DNA of 64,000 nucleotides from Photobacterium sp. GJ3 (lineage in GTDB: Bacteria; Pseudomonadota; Gammaproteobacteria; Enterobacterales; Vibrionaceae), in NCBI RefSeq assembly GCF_018199995.1, contig NZ_CP073579.1, positions 496,001 to 560,000 of the forward strand. The letters are read 5' to 3'. Every line of letters begins with the position of its first letter. The stretch's first letter is position 1. Of this stretch, positions 36,562 to 45,759 are shown in pieces. The notes beneath the pieces were generated by a model, which saw nothing but the letters and a program-made list of their open reading frames with translations, did no database searches and was not told the DNA's origin. The position numbers and the translations under genes are program-made.

Positions 36562-39500
36562 TTAAATTACGTTGTAATCAGTCACAGATACTTTTGTCGG
36601 TTTGCCTGTTTGCGTATCTATATGCTGTCTGACAACTTTGTATTCTATTATTGCATTCTTATCATTCAGCAGATTCATGGTCTTTCTATATTCATGTTTT
36701 GTTGTTGCATCAAGCGTGGAACCGTTGATGTCATACCATTTTTCCATGGAAGCAACGACACTCTCAAAATACTCTTTCGTTCCCTGTTGTACGCGTTGAC
36801 CATTCAAGCCTATCCGAGAGCCTAACTGAGAGTCGCCCCCTTTCGCTTCAATGATTACGATTTTACCATCGGGCTGATGCCAGATCTGGTCAAATTGTCC
36901 GCGTTTGTCGTTAGAGCCAGGATAGTGAGACATCAGTCGTTTAGCACCATTCTGCGCTTGTGTGGCTTCACCAGCCATTTCACCCATTGCTTCAGAGTAA
37001 ATTCTCTGTTTTGCGCGATAGTAGTTGACTTTATCGGTATCAAGCCAGGTTTCAGATTCTTGTTTCGCTTTTTGACGCAGTTCAGAAAAGCAGTCAAAGT
37101 TGCAGTTATCAATTGACTGTCCGTCTAACCCTCGGGTGGGTTTCGTCAGCCCGTTATAATCCACGCTGACATCGTCCTGCTTTCCGATCGACTTCGCTTT
37201 AATATCCACCGATTTGGATGTCGCTGGACGAACCCAGCGACCGTCCGCACCAATTTCCCCAACTTCACGCATTTCAAGCCAGCGATCGAATGTGAGAGAA
37301 CCGTGAGGATAAGCTTTCTGGTAATTATCGAATTCAGGCAGCTTGTCAGCATGATTGGCATTGTTCGCATCGAAGCCTTTCAATCTGCGCTGCTCTTTCG
37401 CGGAAAGGTCACCAGCCATGACTTTTTTGAGATAGTCAATCTCAGAAGCCAGCATGTGATTGCCATGCTTGGATAGACTCTCTGAGGCGATTTCCAGCAG
37501 TTCTTCTATCTTCAGTTTCTGCAGAGCATCAGAGATTGTTTCACCAGCTTTGACGAGTTTAAGACCTTTACCAACCGTCATATCAATGCCAGCGTCAATC
37601 AATGCTGCGATCAGCACCTCTTTTGCTTTGTCGGTGTCTCCCTGGCGTATCAGATCAACAAAGGCTTCAACATCTTCGGTAAATTCGTAGACGCTATATG
37701 CCAGTAATGCTGCATTTACTGCCCAGAACAATGCAGGAATGAAAAATGCGTTGTTTTGTGCGGCATTGCCACTGGTATAGATTGCTTGGTCAACATCACC
37801 ACCAAAGGCAAAAACAGTAATCCCTGCAGCAAGCTTGGCAATGTCAACGCCAGAGGCTTTCAGTTGCAGTAATTTTTGATATTGACTGTTTTTGTAGGCT
37901 TCCAGCGTTTCAGGAGAGACATTCTGTCCTGTTTTAATGAGTGCTAATTGCTCCTTAATGTAGTTCTCTGTTTCTTTCTCAATGGCTTCCAGTTCGGCAC
38001 GTTTATGCTTGGCAATAAATTCACCAATTACGGCACCACCTGCACCCGAGAAGCAACTCGTTTTAGCGGTATCTGAGTTGCCACCACTAATGGCTGAGTT
38101 TGCTCCTGCTAGTGCACATCCAAGTGCAGCATGCGTAATATATTGTGTGGCTGCACCGATGTCTGGGTTCTTCGGTAAACCATCTTTGCCGCGTTCACCT
38201 GCAGCAATACCGATCTGCTTCGCCAGTGATTGACCAATTTGCTGAACGGAGGAAGTTGCAACATTCTGCAGGAATGCATCGCCAAACTCAGAAAAACTAT
38301 GGCCTTGAATTAATGAAGGTACAGCAGCATTGACTGTTGATTGAATCAGGGTGTTTTTGGCTTGATCAAGTAAGCCGATATCTTCCCCTTGGGCCAGCCA
38401 GCCAAGTGAATCAATTTCAGAGAGAACACCAGCGGTGACCATGGATGTGGCTAAATTTTTCAGGCTATCTGATGACGTGACATCTTTGAATGTTGCAGAA
38501 AGATCACCACCATTTGCCAGCATACTGGCAGTAACCTGGTTCAGGAGTGTTGTTGCTGCTGCATTCACGGCTGAAGCCATGAAACCGGTTCCACCCATCA
38601 CGGTCAAACCTGCACCACCGGTAGCGGCGGCAATTGCGACGGCCAGAATTGCCATCGCAGCAGGTGTCAGACCACTTTGGTCGTAGTTCCACTCTTCTAT
38701 GGCAAGTTCAATTTCCTGCCATTGGGTAGCTAGATTCGGATCGTTTCTTAAGTCTTGCAGCCACCGATATTCAGGAGATTTCGCCATATTGGCGATGGTT
38801 TCATCAATGTTATCCGGATTACCGGCATACTGGATGTTGATCCCATTGGCTGCATCGAGCATCAAGCCGCCTTTGGCAATAAACTCATTGTAATAGGCGG
38901 TTTCGCGATAATGTCCATGGCCTTTAAAGCGGAAGGAGAGAGCGCCTTCATAGGATTCTTCCAAACTGTACTGATCAAGTTGTTTCGCCAGTTCGAGGTT
39001 GATTTGTCCGTTCGGTGCGACGAGTTTCGTCACACCAAGACTGGATACCGAAACTGCACGTAAAGTGATATCTCCCATCAGGGTATTGAGAACAACACTG
39101 TTACCGCCTTTCAGCACGGAACGAAGAATCTCTGTTTTCTGGTAAGACTCTGAATAGGATTCATCTGAACCAAAAATACCGCCAGTTGATGATTTAAAAC
39201 TCTTTTCACCCGCCTGAAGATTTTCTGCCGGGATAATTTGAATTCCCATGCCTGCTAGTAATTCCAGGATCCCTTCACTTTCAACAATGGCTCCCTGAGA
39301 GATGATTTCATTCTTTGCAACGATGGAGAGGATATCCACTGCAGAAAGCTTGGTTTGCAAATTCACCAGAGACTGACTGGAATCCGTCCATTTCTTACCG
39401 GATTGTGCATGTTGCTGGCGGACCTGCTGGGTTAACAATTGAACACTGCCACCGGCATTGATCTGCAGGGTTCCCTGTGAATCAAACTGGCCGCCTTTGC

Positions 39501-40557
39501 TGATCACATCACCCGCCGTGCTCAGGTTGAGTGAGTTTAAGCCCGTAATTTTGGCGAGATTCCCTGCTAATTCTGAAAAGCCGTATTCATAGTCGTGTCG
39601 GAAAACGAGCGTTTCATTTTTAATGGCATTGGCAATCAGTTTGGTGTCCCGGCCTTGAATTGTACCGGAATAGTTTTCAATATTATTGCCTGCCTGTATT
39701 TTCAGATTTTCCTGAGCTTTGATATTGCCCTGGTAATTGATGAAATCCTGTTTGGTTTGAATGAACAGATTTCGTCTGGCTAAAACTTCTCCACCATTGA
39801 CCGTAAAACTTCCTGCATTGATCACACCATTGCCGACGCTGAAGGTGGTTTTATCAATTTTATTGGTCGCAATGGTTGTTTTCGACAGATACACAAAAGG
39901 AATGACAACTTTCTTTCCTGTCGGTAATGTTCTGAGCTCAGGCCAGATCACATCGCTGGAAATACTGTCAATTTGTGCGGAGGTCAGATTCTGGCCAAAC
40001 TTGTAGCCTTTTTCTTGCATCAATGTCAGGGCGTTGTCATACAGCGACTTGATCATGTCATTGTAATTTTCATATTCGCCTTCGCCGACAATATAACTAC
40101 GATTTAAAAGCTGATTGAGCTGCAGGCGAACGATATCCCGCTCGACATAAGGGGAGCCAATGAATAGGGGCTTTTGGGGAGCGACTGGGATCATGGTGGT
40201 AATATCACCCACACCAATCGGCACCCATTTCAGGTCATCAAATTGTTTTGGATGCCTGGAAGCTGCAAGTTGATAAAAGTATCCGAAACCATCGAAAATA
40301 TCTGCCAGTGGTGACATGAAGACTTCTTCATAGAGATGTTCGGAGACACGGCTGGCTAACTGATAGCGTGCAGATGAATCCAGTGCGGACTGTAACTTAG
40401 TGACATCCCGGGTTAGTTGAATATTTGCATAAGCCGGAAATGCCAGCTGCATCGGAATCACCCAGGTTAATACTGATGCCGTTGCTTTTCTCCAGACAGG
40501 GGGTTGTTTCATCTGGGGATGGATAGGTTGATTTTGTTTTTTCATTTTGATTGTCAT
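36562..40557 (-). CDS. Large exported toxin protein: beta-helix, DUF637-like region and PD-(D/E)XK-like C-terminal toxin
   Basis: A 1331-residue protein. Residues 1-46 resemble a long signal peptide of the hemagglutinin type (WRKATASVLTWVIPMQLAFP). About 200-560 has repeat-like beta-helix sequence (GGEVLARRNLFIQTKQDFIN, then NLKIQAGNNIEN). About 600-800 resembles DUF637 hemagglutinin regions (MVTAGVLSEIDSLGWLAQG). Residues 801-850 form a pre-toxin segment (ITHAALGCALAGANSAISGG). The last 100-odd residues carry Asp1223, Glu1237 and Lys1239 (FDQIW, then IIEAKGG), the pattern of restriction-endonuclease-fold toxins. No VENN motif is present. It lacks its own TPS secretion domain, which is on the upstream gene 6 bases away. 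The start (MTIK) is adjacent to AGGG with no spacing; Met5 is an alternative. Confidence 0.8.
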   Translation of the reverse strand: MTIKMKKQNQPIHPQMKQPPVWRKATASVLTWVIPMQLAFPAYANIQLTRDVTKLQSALDSSARYQLASRVSEHLYEEVFMSPLADIFDGFGYFYQLAASRHPKQFDDLKWVPIGVGDITTMIPVAPQKPLFIGSPYVERDIVRLQLNQLLNRSYIVGEGEYENYNDMIKSLYDNALTLMQEKGYKFGQNLTSAQIDSISSDVIWPELRTLPTGKKVVIPFVYLSKTTIATNKIDKTTFSVGNGVINAGSFTVNGGEVLARRNLFIQTKQDFINYQGNIKAQENLKIQAGNNIENYSGTIQGRDTKLIANAIKNETLVFRHDYEYGFSELAGNLAKITGLNSLNLSTAGDVISKGGQFDSQGTLQINAGGSVQLLTQQVRQQHAQSGKKWTDSSQSLVNLQTKLSAVDILSIVAKNEIISQGAIVESEGILELLAGMGIQIIPAENLQAGEKSFKSSTGGIFGSDESYSESYQKTEILRSVLKGGNSVVLNTLMGDITLRAVSVSSLGVTKLVAPNGQINLELAKQLDQYSLEESYEGALSFRFKGHGHYRETAYYNEFIAKGGLMLDAANGINIQYAGNPDNIDETIANMAKSPEYRWLQDLRNDPNLATQWQEIELAIEEWNYDQSGLTPAAMAILAVAIAAATGGAGLTVMGGTGFMASAVNAAATTLLNQVTASMLANGGDLSATFKDVTSSDSLKNLATSMVTAGVLSEIDSLGWLAQGEDIGLLDQAKNTLIQSTVNAAVPSLIQGHSFSEFGDAFLQNVATSSVQQIGQSLAKQIGIAAGERGKDGLPKNPDIGAATQYITHAALGCALAGANSAISGGNSDTAKTSCFSGAGGAVIGEFIAKHKRAELEAIEKETENYIKEQLALIKTGQNVSPETLEAYKNSQYQKLLQLKASGVDIAKLAAGITVFAFGGDVDQAIYTSGNAAQNNAFFIPALFWAVNAALLAYSVYEFTEDVEAFVDLIRQGDTDKAKEVLIAALIDAGIDMTVGKGLKLVKAGETISDALQKLKIEELLEIASESLSKHGNHMLASEIDYLKKVMAGDLSAKEQRRLKGFDANNANHADKLPEFDNYQKAYPHGSLTFDRWLEMREVGEIGADGRWVRPATSKSVDIKAKSIGKQDDVSVDYNGLTKPTRGLDGQSIDNCNFDCFSELRQKAKQESETWLDTDKVNYYRAKQRIYSEAMGEMAGEATQAQNGAKRLMSHYPGSNDKRGQFDQIWHQPDGKIVIIEAKGGDSQLGSRIGLNGQRVQQGTKEYFESVVASMEKWYDINGSTLDATTKHEYRKTMNLLNDKNAIIEYKVVRQHIDTQTGKPTKVSVTDYNVI

Positions 40558-40563
40558 CCCTGA

Positions 40564-42840
40564 TTATTTACCGAAGGTGATATTGCCGGTAATTACTTTA
40601 CCGTTCGCAACGTGGATGTTGGCCTTATTGATTTCAAAAAGGGCAGGGAATTGTGCTGTTACATCATGCTTGATTAATTGATGGCTTGTCGTCGTCCATC
40701 TTTCAGTTTTTCGTTTTAAACACGCTCCAAATACACGTCGTGAGCAGTAACGCTTTTCATGCTGAGTGATCTGTTGTTGAACAATTTTTTCTTTCAAAAC
40801 TAAACCGAGTGACTTAATTTCTTTGAGGGAGCCATTCATTTTACCCCAAATTTCAAAGTTACTGGCTTCGTTTAGAATCTTGTTTCCATTCAGAATGAGG
40901 TTGCCTGCAACCAGCATACGGCCAACAGGAGATAAAGCACTAATATATTGCTCATCAATAATATCGGTTGTGTTCTTAATTTTACTACATTTGCTTTTGA
41001 TATCTCTGACTTCTTTATGCATCTCCGGATAGTCAATTGGCGCCATTACATCGTCATAACCCATATCAACCATCCATTCCCAGAATCCATTCTCTGTACA
41101 AATGTGTGGTAGTGGTTTCTTCACATGTTTGGTATGGGTTTTTGCATGGATGAAGTAGCGCTGATTGTTAATGGATGGAGCGTTGATCGACATATTTCCA
41201 TTCAGAACTTCAATGACACCGGATCCATTCTTCAATGCATTTTTTGCATGAATAACCATTGCATTTTCTGCTGATATAGAAACAGTGTTAGAATCTGTAA
41301 TTTGCATGTTTACAGTAGGGTCTTTGTATTCTTTTCTTTGTTTAATGTAAGGATTCGAGTTAATGATTTCAGGTGCACTTAGCGATAAGTTAAAACCAAA
41401 AATACTGGCCGATCTCTGCGCTTTACTCCAGTCAGTGAGTAAAGCAGAACCTTTGCAAGTGTTGATGAAATCTTTGATGATTCCTTTCCCGGATCCGATT
41501 TCAATCTCGTCTTTCGGATGGTGAACATTGCTGCCAAACTGTGATGAGCTGCGAGGTTTCTGGCAATTCCATGGTTTGAATATGCCATTGATGATTGTAT
41601 TTTGGCTTGTTAAAGCCACATTACTTCCAACAAATATGCCTTGATGACTGTTTTGAATCGAAGTGATGCCGTTCACATAGAGAGAATCAAGCGCAAAGGC
41701 TTCACCGCCAGAATGGACGATCTTGTTGGCTGCAATTTTGATATTTTCCGCATAAATCAATCCGGAGGATGTATATGATTTCTCTGCAGATATTTCTATA
41801 TTTCCAGCTTTGATACTATATTCTTTATAATGTTCGTTAGGCTGGATTGTGATATTCTCCGATTCCAAATAAACATTAGATTGTGTTTGTAGCGTGTTTT
41901 CTCTCATTGAGAAGTGACTAAATGATTTTATATGGATGTTTCCATTTGGAATAATGTGATTGCCACGATAGCTATCTACTAAAGAAATATCGCCACTGGT
42001 GTTCACATTTCCTTGGATGTTAATTTTGGTATTTAATCCCGTTGATTGGATAAAAACACTTCCTGAATCAATATTTCCATTGATCTGCAGGGACCGCGGA
42101 AGTTGTTTTGCGTTATTAATCGTGACTGACGCCGTGTGGTAATCCATCGATGTCAGCCCCGTAATCATCTGCAGATTCCCTTGCGACGCCATGAATTTAC
42201 CGCTGTCTGGTGCCACCTCGTATTGGCCCGCTGAGTTTTTGTTGACGCGGGCAAAGGTATTAATGTCGGCATTGATATTCATTCGGTCGGCGAGTAAATC
42301 AACGAAGACCGCATCTTGTGTTCTCAATCCGCTACCGATGATATCCAGTGTGCCTTTCTGCGTCCTAACGCTTGTCAGCTTTCCTTGGTTGAATTGTGGC
42401 GAACCTGTTGTCAGGACCACACGTTTCGCATTTGTAAATTCACAAGAATCGCAGATCAGTCCGGCAGGGCTGGCAATCACAATATCGCTCGCGGGTCCCA
42501 GCACTTCAACGTCGCGAATCGACAAGGGTTTGGTTGAGGTATTGTGAATCACGGTCACTTGTGCTGGCTTGGCTTTGACGCCCCGGTTCAGGATTGGGTT
42601 ATTGACCAGTAACAGGCGTTTGACGGTTTGACCATCGCTGGCCACCTGAACGTTTGCAGTACCATCCGGGCTGAGTTTCCCCATAAATACAAGCGTTTCG
42701 TCTTGATGTGTGTCAGCTTTTTCAGACGTCACAATCTTTGTGTTTTGCGAGGTAAGTGATGCGAAAACGGTATGGGGCAAGAAAAGGGAACAGGTGACCA
42801 GCACGACTGCAGGCCACTTTTTGCGCAATTTTATTGTCAT
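40564..42840 (-). CDS. Two-partner secretion exoprotein with N-terminal TPS (hemagglutinin) domain
   Basis: A 758-residue protein with a signal peptide (residues 1-27, ending TVFA) and a TPS secretion domain over about 30-230: NNPILNRG, VTVIHNTSTKPLSI, IASPAGLICDSCEF, RVVLTTGSPQFNQGKL and LDIIGSG match the FHA/CdiA-type domain recognised by TpsB/CdiB transporters. The remainder has irregular beta-helix repeats (residues 260-420) and a Cys-containing C-terminal part. A normal TpsA would continue for thousands of residues; here the frame stops and a new exported protein with the toxin begins 6 bases later. No TpsB/CdiB gene is in the window. Confidence 0.82.
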   Translation of the reverse strand: MTIKLRKKWPAVVLVTCSLFLPHTVFASLTSQNTKIVTSEKADTHQDETLVFMGKLSPDGTANVQVASDGQTVKRLLLVNNPILNRGVKAKPAQVTVIHNTSTKPLSIRDVEVLGPASDIVIASPAGLICDSCEFTNAKRVVLTTGSPQFNQGKLTSVRTQKGTLDIIGSGLRTQDAVFVDLLADRMNINADINTFARVNKNSAGQYEVAPDSGKFMASQGNLQMITGLTSMDYHTASVTINNAKQLPRSLQINGNIDSGSVFIQSTGLNTKINIQGNVNTSGDISLVDSYRGNHIIPNGNIHIKSFSHFSMRENTLQTQSNVYLESENITIQPNEHYKEYSIKAGNIEISAEKSYTSSGLIYAENIKIAANKIVHSGGEAFALDSLYVNGITSIQNSHQGIFVGSNVALTSQNTIINGIFKPWNCQKPRSSSQFGSNVHHPKDEIEIGSGKGIIKDFINTCKGSALLTDWSKAQRSASIFGFNLSLSAPEIINSNPYIKQRKEYKDPTVNMQITDSNTVSISAENAMVIHAKNALKNGSGVIEVLNGNMSINAPSINNQRYFIHAKTHTKHVKKPLPHICTENGFWEWMVDMGYDDVMAPIDYPEMHKEVRDIKSKCSKIKNTTDIIDEQYISALSPVGRMLVAGNLILNGNKILNEASNFEIWGKMNGSLKEIKSLGLVLKEKIVQQQITQHEKRYCSRRVFGACLKRKTERWTTTSHQLIKHDVTAQFPALFEINKANIHVANGKVITGNITFGK

Positions 42841-43438
42841 GATATTTAGAATAACCTTTAGGGTAATTTCTCTGTGAGTAAAAAGAATTCATAACTGCAT
42901 GAAAAGCAGTCAGTTCCTCCCTGTGTAAGAAGGTGAGCGATAATACTTCTCACTCCAGTGGTGAGCAAGTTGATTCATGTGCAATCGGAATGATTTTTGC
43001 TGGCGCATTGATTCGGGTCATTTTTGGGGAGGGGAGCGGAGCGGACACGAAATAAAGAACTTTCCCTACTTGTCTGACAATTGAGACACGCAATTCATTA
43101 TTCTCAGGCTTCAATCTTAAGAAGCATGAATATGAAGAAACGATAACAATGCATCATCGTGACGTGTACAGCATCCTGAGGAAATTGTGTCGTGATATTT
43201 CCGGAGTGATGTATTGCTAAAGCCAAAGTATTGAGTGAGAACAACATGATATAGCATCTTCCTCACCAAATTGAGTGATGTATTGTTTTTAATACGAGTG
43301 GCTCGATGTCTGGTGTTTACGAAAAAAGTATTATTTATCTTACGCTTAGATGAATTTCTGGCTGGGAAGAAATTCCTCGCGCGTTAGAATCTTTGACTAC
43401 ACTATTAGTTGCGAGTCAACTGAGTGGAGGAAAGGAGG
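42841..43438. promoter_or_regulatory. Upstream region of the TPS/toxin operon
   Basis: This 598-base non-coding stretch carries the promoter of the minus-strand toxin operon and that of the plus-strand gene at 43439. It contains a 13-base direct repeat, GAGTGATGTATTG, at 43204-43216 and 43273-43285, and a purine-rich tract near 43027-43045. No TpsB gene, phage integrase or other supported frame is seen. Confidence 0.45.
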
Positions 43439-43741
43439 ATGTTAGCTGAACACCGGCAATACCTGTTACCAGACGGTAACGGAAGTCATTTGGATGTGAC
43501 AGTCATACCCACTGGCTTTCTTGAAGTTGAAATTATGGAAGAACACGATAAATATCAGGCAGAATTTGATGAGCTGTTATTTTTAGCGAACGGCAAAAAG
43601 ACTGAGCTTGTTTGCCGTGATCATGCCGGTGGTGAATGTGTACGCTGGCAAGTTAAAATGGCTAGTGAAGATGCCCGGGAGCTGGCCAAATTAATCGAAC
43701 TTGCTGAAGATGAATTTGAGCTGTTAATGCGTGATCTCTGA
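43439..43741 (+). CDS. Small uncharacterised acidic protein
   Basis: A 100-residue soluble acidic protein. GGAGG stands 8 bases before the ATG at 43439, so the GTG five codons upstream is less likely. The sequence (HRQYLLPDGNGSHLDVTVIP, then GGECVRWQVKMASEDARELAKL) looks like a small beta-alpha domain. I recognise no family. It is followed by a clear terminator, so it is a single-gene unit. Confidence 0.6.
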   Translation: MLAEHRQYLLPDGNGSHLDVTVIPTGFLEVEIMEEHDKYQAEFDELLFLANGKKTELVCRDHAGGECVRWQVKMASEDARELAKLIELAEDEFELLMRDL

Positions 43742-43772
43742 CGGATTGCCAGCATCAAAATCCATTACAACT

Positions 43773-43800
43773 AGCCCTGCTTCGGCAGGGTTATTTCTTT
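43773..43800 (+). terminator. Rho-independent terminator
   Basis: CCCTGC with the stable loop TTCG and GCAGGG (extended by an A-T and G-T pair) is followed by TTATTTCTTT, 33 bases after the stop codon of the small acidic protein. Confidence 0.8.
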
Positions 43801-43996
43801 GGGGAAAATTGATATGGCGCGCAATCGGTTGGGCAATCGATTGATTGTTGCGTGAGGTCAACACTCTGTTTCTCCAAGGCCCCGCCTTTCGGGTTGTTCA
43901 TGCTATGGGGACGGTCTAAAATTCCCGTCACAATATACGAAAAACGTATGATTCATAAAAACCTACGCCCCTACCGCCGAGATAAAGAAGTACACC

Positions 43997-44836
43997 ATGA
44001 AATTAGAAGCAATTGATTTTACCGCACCCGACGCACAAGAACGTTTCGTTGAATCGCTGCGAGAGACAGGATTTGGCGTTCTGAAAAATCACCCGTTGCA
44101 GCAAACCCTGGTCAGTTCGATTTATAACAACTGGCAGGGCTTCTTCGATTCGGAAGCTAAATATGACTTCCGTTTCAATGTCGAAACTCAGGATGGTTTT
44201 TTCCCGCCAGACGTTTCTGAGACGGCAAAAGGCCATACGCAAAAAGACATTAAAGAGTTTTTTCACTATTACCCTTGGGGTCAATGTCCTGAAGCGCTGA
44301 AAGCGGAGCTGCAAGATTATTATGATCAAGCGAACGCGCTGGCATCGACTTTGCTGGGTTGGGTTGAAAAACACTCGCCAGCGGACGTTTCTGCACTGTA
44401 CACGCAGTCTCTGTCGAGCATGATTGAGAACAGCGACAGCACACTGCTACGCGTGCTGCATTATCCGCCACTGAAAGGTGAAGAAGAGCTGGGCGCAATT
44501 CGCGCTGGCGCACATGAAGACATTAACCTGCTGACTGTTCTGCCAGCGTCGAATGAGCCAGGTTTGCAAGTGAAAGCGAAAAACGGTGAATGGCTGGATG
44601 TACCGTGTGAATTCGGGAATCTGATCATCAACATCGGCGATATGCTGCAGGAAGCATCTGGCGGTTATTTCCCGTCGACCACGCACCGCGTGATTAACCC
44701 GGAAGGTGCGGATAAGACCAAATCCCGCATCTCTCTGCCGCTGTTCCTGCATCCGAAGCCAGAAGTGGTATTGTCTGATCGCCATACCGCGAAAAGCTAC
44801 CTGATGGAACGGCTGAAAGAACTGGGCCTGATTTAA
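43997..44836 (+). CDS. 2-oxoglutarate/Fe(II) oxygenase, isopenicillin N synthase-like family
   Basis: A 279-residue soluble iron enzyme. The N-terminal domain (LRETGFGVLKNHPLQQTLVS) and the catalytic double-stranded beta-helix are present, with iron ligands His and Asp in AGAHEDINLLTVL near residue 174 and the distal His in STTHRVINP near 229, and SRISLPLFLHPKP supplying the co-substrate Arg. These enzymes hydroxylate or oxidise small molecules; the substrate is unknown. A terminator follows directly, so it is monocistronic. Confidence 0.88.
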   Translation: MKLEAIDFTAPDAQERFVESLRETGFGVLKNHPLQQTLVSSIYNNWQGFFDSEAKYDFRFNVETQDGFFPPDVSETAKGHTQKDIKEFFHYYPWGQCPEALKAELQDYYDQANALASTLLGWVEKHSPADVSALYTQSLSSMIENSDSTLLRVLHYPPLKGEEELGAIRAGAHEDINLLTVLPASNEPGLQVKAKNGEWLDVPCEFGNLIINIGDMLQEASGGYFPSTTHRVINPEGADKTKSRISLPLFLHPKPEVVLSDRHTAKSYLMERLKELGLI

Positions 44837-44860
44837 TCTCACTCCCCATCTGATTTGACC

Positions 44861-44887
44861 AACGCCAGCCATTCGCGCTGGCGTTTT
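44861..44887 (+). terminator. Rho-independent terminator after the oxygenase gene
   Basis: AACGCCAGC, a 7-base loop, GCTGGCGTT is a 9-base-pair hairpin that ends in a TTTT run. It lies 25 bases after the stop codon and before the convergent torD. Confidence 0.8.
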
Positions 44888-44964
44888 GACGTGTTGCGCC
44901 TGCCTCACGCAATGATTGCGTCCCGCTCAATCTTCTCACTCAGTGATGAACAAATGTCTGATAC

Positions 44965-45690
44965 TTATATCGGATGGCTTTCAGATGAGGTGATGCCTGA
45001 GTCAACCGCATGATGATGTGAGCCAGTTGATTCCATGCCACTCTCTGTCCCTTGCAAAAAGTGCTGGTCAGCCAGACAAAAGGCGAGCAGTAACCCGGCA
45101 GCAGCCGCGTAAAAACCGAATTTATCCTTTTGGCGGATATCAGCGACAAAGTCTGGCAACCAGTTCAGCAGCATGGTTTGCAGAAAATTGAGTTGGCTGA
45201 GCATGTCTTGTTCTGCATCAGTTTCGTTCCCGTGCTGATTGGTCAATAGAATGAGGTTCCCCAGATAATCCAGAATGACGGCAAGATGATCGGCCGGCTC
45301 ATTGAAATGCTGACGTTGCGCTAAACCACTGTGAGCCAGCCACGCTTCCATATCGCAGGCAGGCTGGCTGTTCATCAGGCCTGAGCCCGGTGTATAGACC
45401 GAGGCATAAGGCAACGCGCCGGTTTTCGGAGAACACAGAAATAAACCACAGAAATCAGCGGCCAGTTCAAGTTGTGCATCCTGACGGCGACTCAGGTGTT
45501 GCACGGCTGTTTGTAATGCCATGGCTGGCCGGGACAATGCAGGGGTTTGCGTGAGTACCTCAAACAAGGTATTCATTGCAGGGCTTTGGTACAACCCGAT
45601 ATGTTCGGATGTTAATTCCTGTGCGAACAGGGTCGACATCCACCAGTAAAATTCTGCACGTTCTTCGTTAAAGGCGATGAAGTCTTTCAT
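44965..45690 (-). CDS. torD: TorD-type molybdoenzyme chaperone
   Basis: A 241-residue cytoplasmic chaperone for TorA maturation. The family N-terminus FIAFNEERAEFYWWMSTLFAQELT and the later LAADFCGLFLCSPKTGALPYASVYT region are clear. It helps insert the molybdenum cofactor and protects the twin-arginine signal of TorA. ATG at 45690 is chosen because AAGGA lies 6 bases upstream. The last 20-odd residues are unusually rich in Ser, His and Gly (GMESTGSHHHAVDSG). It is the third gene after torC and torA. Confidence 0.9.
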   Translation of the reverse strand: MKDFIAFNEERAEFYWWMSTLFAQELTSEHIGLYQSPAMNTLFEVLTQTPALSRPAMALQTAVQHLSRRQDAQLELAADFCGLFLCSPKTGALPYASVYTPGSGLMNSQPACDMEAWLAHSGLAQRQHFNEPADHLAVILDYLGNLILLTNQHGNETDAEQDMLSQLNFLQTMLLNWLPDFVADIRQKDKFGFYAAAAGLLLAFCLADQHFLQGTESGMESTGSHHHAVDSGITSSESHPI

Positions 45691-45759
45691 GGTCATCCTT
45701 ACAGTGATTGAACATGGCAAAGGAAGCACCGAAGTGCATTCCTTTGATGTCAGGTTGGA

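Noticed and set aside
36562..40557. VENN-type CdiA boundary motif
   Set aside because: No VENN sequence is present near the pre-toxin segment, so the locus is not called a typical CdiA.
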